A stretch of 64,000 nucleotides of DNA from Mucilaginibacter sp. 14171R-50 (GCF_010093045.1 NZ_CP048115.1:4154001-4218000), one strand, 5' to 3'; shown: positions 27,862 to 37,491, numbered from the stretch's first letter. Numbers and translations: made by a program. Notes: generated by a model not told the origin, from the letters alone.

Positions 27862-28689
27862 TTACCTTTTATTATTAAAATACCTGCTAAAAAATAGCGC
27901 CTGGTAGTTTACAGCGTTGGCCCAATACTCCCATGAGTGCCCTCCCGGCCGTACGGTATAGTCGTGCGGTATTTTTCGTTCCAAAAGTTTTTCGTGCAAC
28001 TCCTGGTTGCCGTTATACATACCATCGTCGTATCCGCAATCAAAGGTCAAGGCCAGCGAATTAGGTTTTAATAAATAAATCAAACTAACCACACAATGTT
28101 GTTCCCATACATCGGGGTGCTCGCTATATTTCCCTAACACCTGCTCTATGCCATAGCTATCAGCAAACTGGCGTATATCTACTACCCCACTCATACTGCC
28201 TGCTGCCCCAAATATATCCTGATGCTTAAATGCCAAAAAAAACGCACCATGGCCCCCCATACTTAAACCGGTAATAGCCCTGCCCTTACGATTAGTTATG
28301 GTGGCATAGTGTTTATCAATATAGCTTACCAACTCATTGGTTATGTAGGTTTCATACATCCATTCCTTATTCATAGGGCTATCAAAATACCACCCTGCAA
28401 AGTTGCCGTCGGGGCATACTATCAGCATATGATAGTTATCGGCCAGTTGTGAAATTGCGGGCACCTTTTTTATCCAATCGCTGTAGTTGCCGCTAAAGCC
28501 ATGCAGCAGGTACAAAACAGGATATTTTTTTTCTGCCGAATAATCTGCCGGCTTTATAACTACTGCTTTCAGGTCCTTATTCATGGCGGCACTGTGGGTA
28601 AGCGCCGTATCAATTGTTGCTGCATTTGCTTTAAGCACAAGCGTTGTTGCACAAAGTAGCAATAGCCCAATGGTTCTTTTGGTATTCAT
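27862..28689 (-). CDS. Secreted alpha/beta-hydrolase esterase (esterase D / CE1-like)
   Basis: A 275-residue protein with signal peptide (about 1-23). The alpha/beta-hydrolase fold shows PVLYLLHGFSGN (oxyanion region), the nucleophile elbow GLSMGG with Ser143, a candidate Asp217 in FDCGYDD and His251 in GGHSW, a complete catalytic triad. Relatives are annotated as putative esterases, including carbohydrate esterase family 1 acetyl- and feruloyl-esterases. In this locus it likely removes acyl groups from the glycan in the periplasm or at the surface. It lies 14 bases after the SGNH gene and is the third gene of the GH92-SGNH-esterase operon. Confidence 0.87.
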   Translation of the reverse strand: MNTKRTIGLLLLCATTLVLKANAATIDTALTHSAAMNKDLKAVVIKPADYSAEKKYPVLYLLHGFSGNYSDWIKKVPAISQLADNYHMLIVCPDGNFAGWYFDSPMNKEWMYETYITNELVSYIDKHYATITNRKGRAITGLSMGGHGAFFLAFKHQDIFGAAGSMSGVVDIRQFADSYGIEQVLGKYSEHPDVWEQHCVVSLIYLLKPNSLALTFDCGYDDGMYNGNQELHEKLLERKIPHDYTVRPGGHSWEYWANAVNYQALFFSRYFNNKR

Positions 28690-28703
28690 ATAATAAGGTG
28701 GTA

Positions 28704-30089
28704 TTATTTGGTAGCGATGATTTGTATGTGATGGGTTGTAGGTTTATTAATAGCGTATATCTGATTGATCAATACATCTATTTCTTTTTGCCAGGCATCG
28801 CGCACGCTTTTATAACGGGCACGCGAGTAGTTATCTTTATTGCCATTCACAAAAATATTTTTCACAGCTGCTTTTTTAACGCTATCCATAGCGGCATTGC
28901 TGTCGTTATACAGCATACCTTTATCTTTCAAAAAATCATACTCCATCCACATGTAATTACGCAGGCGGCGTTCAATATCCCAGCGCTCTTCATTCAACTC
29001 GCGTATTTGTATAGCTTGCTGATACTGTGGCGTGGTAGTAATTTCTGCAAGATTAACCCCTTTGTCAAATGCTGATGCTTCCCATGTACCCATTTTTTCG
29101 CCATCAATCAAGAGGTCGTAGCTGCCTTTTTTAAGGTTTTTAACGGTTAATACTTCCTGGTTAAACTCATCGTTAAATGGAACCACCTTTAATGCATCCG
29201 ACTGCTTCATATGATTGCCCCATCCGCGTGAAATGGTATCGAGCGGGTATGGCAACGACTTGGCTAAATAACTAAATGATAAAGATTTAGCGGTGGATGA
29301 TAAATTTAATACCGAGCAATTCACAGCTTTTACTAATTTTTTACCGGCGGCGTTAATGCTTACATCTGCTACCGGCAGGTTATTTAACCCCTGCGCTTTC
29401 AAAAACAGATAGGCCATCACCAAATGCCCGTCGTTATCGGGATGTATACGGTCGTTTGGCGTTAAGCTAAAAGCACTGTCGGTGAGCTGCATATGTTTAT
29501 TAATAGCATCCATCGGGTGATAAAAGTCTACAAAGCCCCAGTGATTATCCTTCGCCGACTGTTTTTGGTAATTTATCACTTTTTCAAGCGCTTCGCTTTT
29601 GTGCGGATAGATATTTTTTGTAGTGAATTTGGTTGTTTCATCATATGGCGAACTGCCTATAAGTATAGTACGGATATCCGGGTGCTTTTTTAGTTTATCT
29701 ACAACGGTTGCGTATGTTGCAAAACTACCTTGCAATCGTTTATCAATAAAATCCTGCGCATCTTTTTGGTACCACTCAAAATACCCAGTATCATTCATTC
29801 CCCAGGTTAAGGTTAACACGGTTGGCTTTTTAGCAAGCACATCGGCATCAAAACGCGTGGCTATTTGCCCAATAACATCACCGCCTATACCTGCATTATA
29901 GCAGGTGATACGCCTGTCGGGAAAATGCGTCATGTAATAAAGCCATATATACGAATGGTAATGGCCGCCATCGGTTATGCTGTTACCTACAAAAACTACC
30001 CTGTCGCCGGTTTTAAACGGCGCCACGTGTTGGGCCCTGGCACCCGCACACAAACTTATAGCAATGAGTAATGAATAGAGTTTCTTCAT
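28704..30089 (-). CDS. Two-domain SGNH hydrolase (about 460 residues)
   Basis: A 461-residue secreted protein (signal cut near ARA|Q). Residues 25-240 form the SGNH domain: VGNSITDGGHYHSY (here GNS replaces GDS), AGIGGD, TWGMNDTG, and NDRIHPDNDGH with the catalytic Asp/His. Residues 240-461 form a second part containing ITTTPQYQQA and LNEERWDIERRLRNYMW, with no assigned function. It is a paralogue of the 35148-36536 gene, sharing both parts. Likely a glycan acetyl-esterase. ATG 30089 begins the signal; it is 5 bases from the GH92 stop, so both are in one operon. Confidence 0.87.
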   Translation of the reverse strand: MKKLYSLLIAISLCAGARAQHVAPFKTGDRVVFVGNSITDGGHYHSYIWLYYMTHFPDRRITCYNAGIGGDVIGQIATRFDADVLAKKPTVLTLTWGMNDTGYFEWYQKDAQDFIDKRLQGSFATYATVVDKLKKHPDIRTILIGSSPYDETTKFTTKNIYPHKSEALEKVINYQKQSAKDNHWGFVDFYHPMDAINKHMQLTDSAFSLTPNDRIHPDNDGHLVMAYLFLKAQGLNNLPVADVSINAAGKKLVKAVNCSVLNLSSTAKSLSFSYLAKSLPYPLDTISRGWGNHMKQSDALKVVPFNDEFNQEVLTVKNLKKGSYDLLIDGEKMGTWEASAFDKGVNLAEITTTPQYQQAIQIRELNEERWDIERRLRNYMWMEYDFLKDKGMLYNDSNAAMDSVKKAAVKNIFVNGNKDNYSRARYKSVRDAWQKEIDVLINQIYAINKPTTHHIQIIATK

Positions 30090-30094
30090 ATCTT

Positions 30095-32419
30095 TTAATT
30101 TATTCCCCAATTTTTGTTAGGCTGGGCGCCCATAGTAAGTTCCAGCATCCCGCCGGCTGCTATATCGTTATAGTCGAGGTAACATTTATTGTATTTGCGG
30201 CCGTTTAACTTGGCGCTTTGTATATAAATATTAACAGGCGAATTGTTTTTAGCTACTATAGTGAAGGCTTTGCCTTTTGCATACCTCGGGTCGAGTTTTA
30301 AGGTTACTTTGTCAAATACCGGGCTGGTTATTTCCTGGCGGGTATCACCGGGGCAAACCGGATGTAAGCCCGTAGCAGCCAATACATACCATGCAGACAT
30401 TTGGCCAACGTCCTCGTTTCCAACAAGGCCTTCTACTGAGTTTTTATAAGCCCGCCGGCAAATCTCACGCGTCCACTTTTGCGTGAGCCATGGCTGCCCT
30501 AAGCGGTTATACAGAAACGGCACGTGGTGCACCGGCTCGTTGGCGTGGTTATAATAATCGTTCCACATCATATTTTCCGGTGTTTTTGCAAAAAGATTAT
30601 CAAGGTCGGCAAGTACTTTCTGTTTACCGCCCATCAACTGCACCATGCCACCCACGTCATGCGGTACAAACCACCCCTGTTGGTAAGGATTGGTCTCAAA
30701 AGTGCCGTACCACTGCGTCATTCTGCCCGAATCAGGCCATGCCACCCAGTTGCCATTATCATCTTTAGGGCGAAACCATCCCTTATCGTTGTCATAAATA
30801 TTTTTGTACGACATGCTGCGGGCTGCGTACTTATGCTCATCCGCCGGGTGGTTCAACCAGCGTGCCAATTGCGCTACGCACCATTCGTTGTAAGCATACT
30901 CCAGTGTTTGGGCAATACCTATCGAGCCGGGGGCATAACCTTTATCGCCGTTACCAAACTTCTCTACCGACCCTACCGATAACGCATAGGCCTTGTTTAT
31001 ATCGTAGTTCCGGATGCCCTTGGCGTAAGCATCTGCCAAAACAGACGTCATGGGATTGCCCAGCATACAGCCTGTATAAGCGTTTAACAGTTCCCAGCGC
31101 TCAAAATAGTCTTTATTCTTTTGGCCGGCCAGCGTTACCATAGAGTTCACCAGGTCGTTAACCAGCGAGGGGTTAATAATTGTTTGCAAAGGCATCTGGC
31201 TGCGAAAAACATCCCATCCGCTAAAAATAGTGCGCTTTTTAAACCCCTCGTTTTGATGTGCAGCACCATCGCCGCCGGGGTACCTACCGTCAACATCGCT
31301 GATGATGCGCGGATCTATCATGGTATGATAAAGCGCAGTATAAAAAACTTTTTTTTGATCGGCGGTACCCCCCTGAATATTTATTTTAGATAAAGCCTTA
31401 TTCCAAAGGGCAACCGCACGCTGAAGGGCGGCATCAAAATCCCAATCCTTTATTTCGGTTAGCAGGTTGTTTTTCGCCCCGCCTATGCTAACAAAAGAAA
31501 TGCCCGCTTTCATCAGCACCTGCTCATTGGTGTTAGTGGCAAATTCGGTGTAAAAACCCAGGTGTTTACCCTGTTTTTCCCTCACCCCTTTTAAGATAGT
31601 CGCATTCGATATCCGCTCCTGGTATTTAGCACTTTCTACTTCTTCGCGTTTGCGCACCCAGCCGTCAGGAATATCAGCACTCCATACACCAAAGTTTTTT
31701 AACGGTTTACTAAATTTTGCATAAAAATAAACTGTATAATCAGCATGTCCATCGCCATTGCCCCAACCGCCGCCATCCGGCGTGCACTTCATCCAGCCCT
31801 CGATAGTGTAGTTATCAACTACTTTTACATATTGCAGCGTTGACGTGCCACCCACCCTGCGGGCGAGATCTATTTGTATACGCGATAATTTGTTTTGCGG
31901 AAAGGTAAAGCGCAGTATGCCACTGTGCGGAGCCGCGGTCATCTCAGCCTTTATATTATAGTCGGTTAATAAAGTGCTGTAATATCCTGCGGATACTTTT
32001 TCGCTTTGCTTGGAATAAAGCGAACGATAGCCGCCCCGGGGCTGCGCTATAGTACCGGCTTTTGTTTTTAGCTTACCTGTAGTTGGCATCACTAAAAAAT
32101 TGCCAAGATCGCCATACCAGCCTATGCCGCTCATTTGCGTAAAGGCAAAACCCTCTATGCTGGTTTGTTCATAACTATAACCCGAACCGTTATCACCGCC
32201 GGTAATAGTGTTTGGACTTACCTGCACCATGCCATAAGGCGTTGTTGCGCCCGGAAATGTTTTACCGAGCCCATGATAAACACCTGCATCGGCAGTACTT
32301 GTGCTTGCACCAATAAATGGGTTAACATACGAAGCCGGGGCTTGCGCGTGCAACGTTTGCGCTGTAACAAAACAAACACAGGCAACGGCAGCAACACGTT
32401 TTTTGAAACGATATAACAT
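30095..32419 (-). CDS. GH92 alpha-mannosidase
   Basis: A 774-residue secreted GH92 enzyme (signal cut near LHA|Q). The N-terminus YVNPFIGASTSTADAGVYHG is typical of the branch that recognises calcium-bound mannose sites. HANEPVHHVPFLYNRLGQPW near residue 627 holds the presumed general acid and GNEDVGQMSAWYVL near 668 the acidic general-base pair. It differs strongly from the other GH92 of the window, suggesting another linkage preference (for instance alpha-1,3 or alpha-1,6 rather than alpha-1,2), which cannot be fixed by eye. ATG 32419 starts the signal. A half-operator lies 121 bases upstream, and an SGNH and an esterase gene follow. Confidence 0.93.
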   Translation of the reverse strand: MLYRFKKRVAAVACVCFVTAQTLHAQAPASYVNPFIGASTSTADAGVYHGLGKTFPGATTPYGMVQVSPNTITGGDNGSGYSYEQTSIEGFAFTQMSGIGWYGDLGNFLVMPTTGKLKTKAGTIAQPRGGYRSLYSKQSEKVSAGYYSTLLTDYNIKAEMTAAPHSGILRFTFPQNKLSRIQIDLARRVGGTSTLQYVKVVDNYTIEGWMKCTPDGGGWGNGDGHADYTVYFYAKFSKPLKNFGVWSADIPDGWVRKREEVESAKYQERISNATILKGVREKQGKHLGFYTEFATNTNEQVLMKAGISFVSIGGAKNNLLTEIKDWDFDAALQRAVALWNKALSKINIQGGTADQKKVFYTALYHTMIDPRIISDVDGRYPGGDGAAHQNEGFKKRTIFSGWDVFRSQMPLQTIINPSLVNDLVNSMVTLAGQKNKDYFERWELLNAYTGCMLGNPMTSVLADAYAKGIRNYDINKAYALSVGSVEKFGNGDKGYAPGSIGIAQTLEYAYNEWCVAQLARWLNHPADEHKYAARSMSYKNIYDNDKGWFRPKDDNGNWVAWPDSGRMTQWYGTFETNPYQQGWFVPHDVGGMVQLMGGKQKVLADLDNLFAKTPENMMWNDYYNHANEPVHHVPFLYNRLGQPWLTQKWTREICRRAYKNSVEGLVGNEDVGQMSAWYVLAATGLHPVCPGDTRQEITSPVFDKVTLKLDPRYAKGKAFTIVAKNNSPVNIYIQSAKLNGRKYNKCYLDYNDIAAGGMLELTMGAQPNKNWGIN

Positions 32420-32539
32420 TGTTATGAGCAATAATTACTTTGCCGGTTATCAGTGCGTATAAACATTACTGAAGTTATAGTTTACCTTAAATCCGGGCGG
32501 CGATTTTTATTAATTGGTATTAACGGCCAAATTATATAA

Positions 32540-32555
32540 GAAAAAACGATTTAGC
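32540..32555. promoter_or_regulatory. Operator-like site upstream of GH92
   Basis: GAAAAAACGATTTAGC: exact right half GATTTAGC, A-rich left half. It is in the 155-base gap between GH38 and GH92 and closely resembles the site at 27728-27743. Confidence 0.55.
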
Positions 32556-32574
32556 AAATTTTAAGAAAAATATT

Positions 32575-35148
32575 TTAAATCCCTTTTGCATTAACCAGCC
32601 TGATTGTACGGATACCGAATTTTGGCATGGAAACGTTGGTTACCAACAACCCGTTTTTTAGTTTTGCTGATGGAAGCCTTTCTTTAAACCTGCCGTCCAA
32701 CTCACATAAACTAACTTTAGCGGCAGTACAGTTAAATATAACTTTGCTTTTAACATTACCTGCGCCGGTGTTAAATAGGCGTACCAGCATATCGTTGCCT
32801 TCAAAAGTAACCGAAGATATCTCGTAGCCTTCTGGTACGCTGATGAGCGATTTGCCCTGTAGCTGCCGCGCTGTAGCTGCCATTACTATAAGCGGTTCGT
32901 TCCAGTTGTCGCTTAATTGTTGAATGTGCGCCTTATCCCATTTGCCGGCGTGTGGCACAAGCGCATAGTTTATAGTAGTAGGCGCGGTTATTTTATGATC
33001 GCGCCCCCATAAGCCCAGTCCCGAATATTGAATATCCAGCCCTAACGGAAATTGCTGCCCATGAGTATAATTGGTTGTATGATCTGTAAAAAGTGCCACG
33101 CCGTACCGGTTATCCTTATCGGTTACATCTACCCAGTTTAACAGTACGTTGTTTTTGATACTGTCCCAACGCGTAAAAAATGTATCGGTTAATTTACTTT
33201 CGGTAACATCAAACGGGGCGTTTTTGTAAACCCGTTGCTGAGTAAGGTTAAGCGGAAAGTAAGCCAATAATTTTTCCCTGTCATTATAAAAAGCTTTCCG
33301 GGGTTCACTAAGTTTATAGGTGTTTGGCGGGGTAGCACTGCCTATGCCGGGGTTGCCATTCCAGTTTATAGTTAACTGCAGGCCGATGAGCGGCTGCCCT
33401 TGCGCCACTGTCAGGGTTTGCGTATAATCGCTGCCGTTTATAGTGCCCTTTATAGCAAGCTTAATTTGCAGCGGGCCTTTCTCTAACACCTCAATGGCCG
33501 CGGAGTTATCAGCGGTGGATTTAAAGCCACCATCGTTATAAAAATTGCCGCGTAATTCGTTAAAGCCACGGGCATCCTTTTGGTCGACGAATTGTTTATT
33601 GTTTAAAGTTTTGGCAATGATACTTTTAATAATACCACCGTGTGCCGCGTCAATAATTATTTTGTACAGGTCTGTTTCTAACAAATAGGTCCCGTTTGCC
33701 AAAACCGCTATTGTAGCACCTTTTATTACACCAGCCTCATTCGTTTTTATCTGATAACCGGCGTATCCCATTGATGGTACCTGAGCCCTGAAAAGGACAT
33801 GTGTTTTATCAGAGGTTAGTTGTGCGGGGACCGGTACACCTTTATTATTTAAAACCACAAAATGACCCATATCAACACCTGTCGGCGCCTTTACGCTCAC
33901 AATTTCTTCACGGTCGCTTCCTGTGGTATTGTAAACGCTTATATAATTGCCGGTACCGGCAGTATTATTTAAGCTGTTTTGCGACGCGCTAATAATGCTA
34001 TCGCAAATTAAATTAGTGTTTGTTGTCCACCGGCTTACTTTATCTGCCCAGGTATCACCTTTTTTACCATTGTAAGGTACTATCCAGCAATCGTGATGCT
34101 GTGATAAAAGCAGCGTTCGCCACGCCGAATCCAATTGAGCCCCTGGCCATTTGATGCCCGAATAAATTTTGGCCATGGCGGCCATTTTTTCGGCCATTAC
34201 CAGCTTATTTTCTGACACACGTACCTTCTGTGCTATCCGCTGCATAACCTGCGAACCCCAAACCAGGCTCACCAGCATATCTTCCTGCGATACTTTCCAG
34301 TTTTGTCGGGCATCATTTTTTGCTATGTTGCCAAAATAATTACGCCAGGTGGTGTAAACGCTCTTTATACCATTTTTTGCCCCGGTACCTATAAACGGGC
34401 CGTTTTTCCAACCCGCGTCCTGTAAGGTCATGCCCACCGGGTGTGGCATACCCGCAGCAAAAGCAGCATTGATGTAGCCGCGGGAATTATTCCACGCTAT
34501 AGTTTGCCAGGCAGAATTTGGGGCTAATTTTTCCCCCTCGTATCGCGGTGAAGTTGTAATGGCCGTGCCATCGGGGCCAATCCAGTTAACCAGTTCGCCG
34601 GGATGGCTGCGGGTATATCCGCCCCAGCAAGTATTGGGGTTTTTAAGCGATGCATACTTATAGCCAAATGATTTGAGTATTTGGGGCAGCGCGCTCGTAA
34701 AACACGGTTCTTCGGAAGAATAGCTTGTAAAAACAGCTTCGGGGAAGTGCGCCCGGACCATTTTCATTCCATAACTGAATTGCCGGATAATGCTTTCGCC
34801 GGAGATATTATAGTTATAACTCTGTGCGTATTGCGGGTTTACATACTCTATACGACCGTTTAACGACTGATCTGCAAACAACGCCTTAAAATCGGCATAT
34901 GCGGCAGGGTCTACGTTCATTGCCCTATCCCAGGTTTCGGGTTCCAACTCCAAATTTATCTTCCACGTGGGATTTTTCTTAAGCATGTCTACCATAAAGC
35001 GGGTGTTCCAATCCGGGTAATGGCCCCAGATACCGCCGTGATAACCATCAATATAATAGGCAGTTTGGGCAGACGCATACCCGCCGAAAGCAACAGTAAA
35101 CAGTAAGGCGGTAAAAAGCCTTTTGTATAATTTGAACTTCATCAGCAT
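32575..35148 (-). CDS. GH38-like alpha-mannosidase, divergent active site
   Basis: An 857-residue secreted protein (signal cut near ASA|Q). The overall plan is that of GH38: an N-terminal catalytic barrel, a helical middle part with LLLSQHHDCWIVPYNG (GH38 enzymes have a zinc-ligand His in a QHHDA stretch here), then large C-terminal beta-sandwich domains. The usual N-terminal zinc motif (HNDPGW-like) is replaced by DGYHGGIWGHYP at about 34-45, and the region of the nucleophile reads SSEEPCFTSALPQIL instead of a D-x-F-G-H-S pattern. It may still be a mannosidase, or have another activity. The start overlaps the stop of the upstream SGNH gene as TGATG, so they are translationally coupled. Confidence 0.75.
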   Translation of the reverse strand: MLMKFKLYKRLFTALLFTVAFGGYASAQTAYYIDGYHGGIWGHYPDWNTRFMVDMLKKNPTWKINLELEPETWDRAMNVDPAAYADFKALFADQSLNGRIEYVNPQYAQSYNYNISGESIIRQFSYGMKMVRAHFPEAVFTSYSSEEPCFTSALPQILKSFGYKYASLKNPNTCWGGYTRSHPGELVNWIGPDGTAITTSPRYEGEKLAPNSAWQTIAWNNSRGYINAAFAAGMPHPVGMTLQDAGWKNGPFIGTGAKNGIKSVYTTWRNYFGNIAKNDARQNWKVSQEDMLVSLVWGSQVMQRIAQKVRVSENKLVMAEKMAAMAKIYSGIKWPGAQLDSAWRTLLLSQHHDCWIVPYNGKKGDTWADKVSRWTTNTNLICDSIISASQNSLNNTAGTGNYISVYNTTGSDREEIVSVKAPTGVDMGHFVVLNNKGVPVPAQLTSDKTHVLFRAQVPSMGYAGYQIKTNEAGVIKGATIAVLANGTYLLETDLYKIIIDAAHGGIIKSIIAKTLNNKQFVDQKDARGFNELRGNFYNDGGFKSTADNSAAIEVLEKGPLQIKLAIKGTINGSDYTQTLTVAQGQPLIGLQLTINWNGNPGIGSATPPNTYKLSEPRKAFYNDREKLLAYFPLNLTQQRVYKNAPFDVTESKLTDTFFTRWDSIKNNVLLNWVDVTDKDNRYGVALFTDHTTNYTHGQQFPLGLDIQYSGLGLWGRDHKITAPTTINYALVPHAGKWDKAHIQQLSDNWNEPLIVMAATARQLQGKSLISVPEGYEISSVTFEGNDMLVRLFNTGAGNVKSKVIFNCTAAKVSLCELDGRFKERLPSAKLKNGLLVTNVSMPKFGIRTIRLVNAKGI

Positions 35149-36536
35149 CAGTTAACTAAAGTGATATCGAAACGGTGCGGAACAGGTTTATTAATGGTGT
35201 AAAGCTGATCGGTTAACAGGTCGATTTCCTTTTGCCAGGCATCACGTACAGCTTTAAAGCGGGCCTTTTGATAGGTGGGGAAAGTTGCCGCAACGAAGAA
35301 ATCTTTCTTACCATACTTTTGCAAAGAATCCACCGTAGCATCGCCATCATTAAACAACAAACCTTTTGGCTTAAGTATGGAGTAATGGATCCAGTAATAT
35401 TCGCGCAGGCGGCGTTCTATTGCCCAGCGTTCTTCATTTAAATGCATTACTGCCAAGGCCTGCTGATACTGAGGCGTTGTAGTAATTGCTGCCAGGTTTA
35501 TACCATGCGCGAATTGCTGCGCGCTATAGGTACCAATTACTTTTCCATCTATCTTTAATAATAGTTGCTTTGCCTTTAAGCCTTTTACCTGCAACAGTTC
35601 CTGATTAAATTCCTCGTTAAACGGAATCAGCTTTAAGCTGGCCGCCTGCGCCTTTTGCGGACGGCCAAAACCACTTGGGATAGTATCCATTGGATATGGC
35701 AGCGATTTAGCGAGGTAAGTAAAACTAATTTTATTGGCTGATATAACCGGGTTGGTGATGGTGCAATTCCCGGCCAGGTCTATCTTCTTACTTTGGGCGT
35801 TTATCGCAATATCCGCGATTTTCTTTCCGGCGAGGCCTTGCGCTTTAAGAAAAATCCAGGCCATTATCATTTGCGCATCATTTGTAGGGTGTATGCGGTC
35901 GCTGCCCTCAAGGGTAAAAACCGAGTCGCGTTGCTGTTCACGCAGGTTAATGGCTGTCATGGGTACGCCAAAATCTACATATCCCCAGCCGTTGGCTTGG
36001 GCAACCCGTTGCTGTTCGGCTGCGATCTGCCGCATAGCGGCATTTTTATTAACCAGTTTTATAAATTTATTTTTCGAACTTTCATCATATGGCGACGAGC
36101 CGATCATAACCATCCTCACACCCGGATGCTGCTTTAGCTTTTCTGCTATCAATTTAAAACTTTTTACCGAAACTGCTACTTTCTCACCATATACAGCATC
36201 TGCCTCGTCGGCTTTTAAACGCTGGTAACCGGTATCATTCATGCCGAAGGTGAGTGTAACCACTGTAGGTTTTTTGGAAAACACGTCGGTATCCAGCCTT
36301 TCATACATCTGTTGGGCGATGTCGCCTCCAATGCCCGCGTTAAAAATTTTGATACGGTTATTCGGAAAATGCGTTAAATAATATAGCCATATATAGGAAT
36401 GATAATGTCCCCCATCTGTAATGCTGTTTCCTGTAAACACCACCCTATCGCCCGGTTTAAAGGGCCGAATGTTCTGTGCATGAAGATGCGTTGTTAAAAG
36501 CAGTATAAATAAAAAAGCAAGTAACCTTAGTTTCAT
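35148..36536 (-). CDS. Two-domain SGNH hydrolase, paralogue
   Basis: A 462-residue secreted protein (signal cut near LHA|Q) with the same two-part plan as the 28704-30089 gene. SGNH blocks: FTGNSITDGGHYHSY, AGIGGD, TFGMNDTGY and SDRIHPTNDAQ, where the catalytic His of DRIHP is kept. The C-terminal part contains ITTTPQYQQAL and LNEERWAIERRLREYYW. Probably an acetyl-esterase acting on the same glycan with a different position or substrate. It heads the SGNH-GH38 operon, with the perfect half-pair operator 19 bases before its start. Confidence 0.87.
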   Translation of the reverse strand: MKLRLLAFLFILLLTTHLHAQNIRPFKPGDRVVFTGNSITDGGHYHSYIWLYYLTHFPNNRIKIFNAGIGGDIAQQMYERLDTDVFSKKPTVVTLTFGMNDTGYQRLKADEADAVYGEKVAVSVKSFKLIAEKLKQHPGVRMVMIGSSPYDESSKNKFIKLVNKNAAMRQIAAEQQRVAQANGWGYVDFGVPMTAINLREQQRDSVFTLEGSDRIHPTNDAQMIMAWIFLKAQGLAGKKIADIAINAQSKKIDLAGNCTITNPVISANKISFTYLAKSLPYPMDTIPSGFGRPQKAQAASLKLIPFNEEFNQELLQVKGLKAKQLLLKIDGKVIGTYSAQQFAHGINLAAITTTPQYQQALAVMHLNEERWAIERRLREYYWIHYSILKPKGLLFNDGDATVDSLQKYGKKDFFVAATFPTYQKARFKAVRDAWQKEIDLLTDQLYTINKPVPHRFDITLVN

Positions 36537-36554
36537 GCGCCAAAGTTATAAAAA

Positions 36555-36570
36555 GCTAAATTGATTTAGC
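36555..36570. promoter_or_regulatory. Predicted LacI operator upstream of SGNH-GH38 operon
   Basis: GCTAAATTGATTTAGC, identical over 16 bases to the site at 13710-13725 and placed 19 bases before an ATG, where a bound repressor would block the promoter or early elongation. Confidence 0.82.
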
Positions 36571-36712
36571 AAAAAATCAATTTATTTTTCATGTAAGGCA
36601 ACACCCCCGAACATTTTTTGAAAAGCACCGATATGTTAAGGATTTTTTTGATGAGCACGCAAGATGTGAGAAACGCACCACTTTTATCAATGATGTAAGA
36701 AGGAATTTATAA

Positions 36713-37468
36713 CTTGCCGAAACAGCCAAATCGTTGCTAGGGCCATGGTCTGAAGGGAAAAAGATCAGTGATAATTCACGCGGCGGGCAGCCATCATTTG
36801 TATCAACTATAAAACTTGGTTCTGGAAATGTTTACCTTTTTGGCAGCGACCTGTGGAACAACGCCGCCAAAAACGAAGCCCTGGCAAACTATTACTGGGC
36901 CCCGCTTACCTTTAATGCCGATGGCTCCATCATTCCGCTTACCTGCGACCAGCCTTTTAAAGTTACGGGTAGCAAAGTGGTAACAATACCTGCTATGGAC
37001 AGCAAAAAAAGCAGTGTTAAAGGCGTAGCTGACATAGCCCGGGACACAAAACGATCGCAAACTTTTTTTGCAGAACGAAGCGGTGTTTTAAAAACGATTT
37101 ACTTACCTGCATATAAAACCGGCACCCCTGATGCAGACCTGCAAGTAGATGTTTACCGTGCCGGTGCGCAAGGCAACCCGGTGGGCAAAGCACTGGTAAG
37201 TAAAGCTATTCCGGCAAATGCAATAGGCTGGTCGGTTAAGCGGCAGGTTATTCATCCGGCTGTTAATGTAACAAAGGGTACGGCTTATTGCATCGTGCTG
37301 TCTTCGGCCACAAACACAGGCAGCTATGGGTTTACTTATGATAATGGTGGGCATCAAAACCATCAAATGTTGTTCGGTAAACTACAAGCGGGTTCTCTGT
37401 TACCCGAAAATGGTAAACAATTAAATTTCAGCCCCATCGTTACCCCAATATTAGCTATGGGCAAATAA
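36713..37468 (+). pseudogene. 5'-truncated remnant of a GH43-like beta-propeller glycosidase
   Basis: An open frame of about 250 codons begins right after an in-frame TAA at 36710 with no ATG near its start; only a TTG at 36734 could serve, and it would cut into a conserved stretch. The reading frame starts ETAKSLLGPWSEGKK, a propeller-blade motif that in GH43-like enzymes lies well inside the protein, then GGQPSFVSTI and VYLFGSDLWN. After the last blade comes a C-terminal beta-sandwich (about residues 100-230: LKTIYLPAYK, LQVDVYRAG, AYCIVLSSATN). No signal peptide or earlier blades exist upstream. It is probably a deletion remnant; expression from a TTG is unlikely but not excluded. Confidence 0.72.
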
Positions 37469-37491
37469 TTTGCTTTTTGATATTTTATTTG

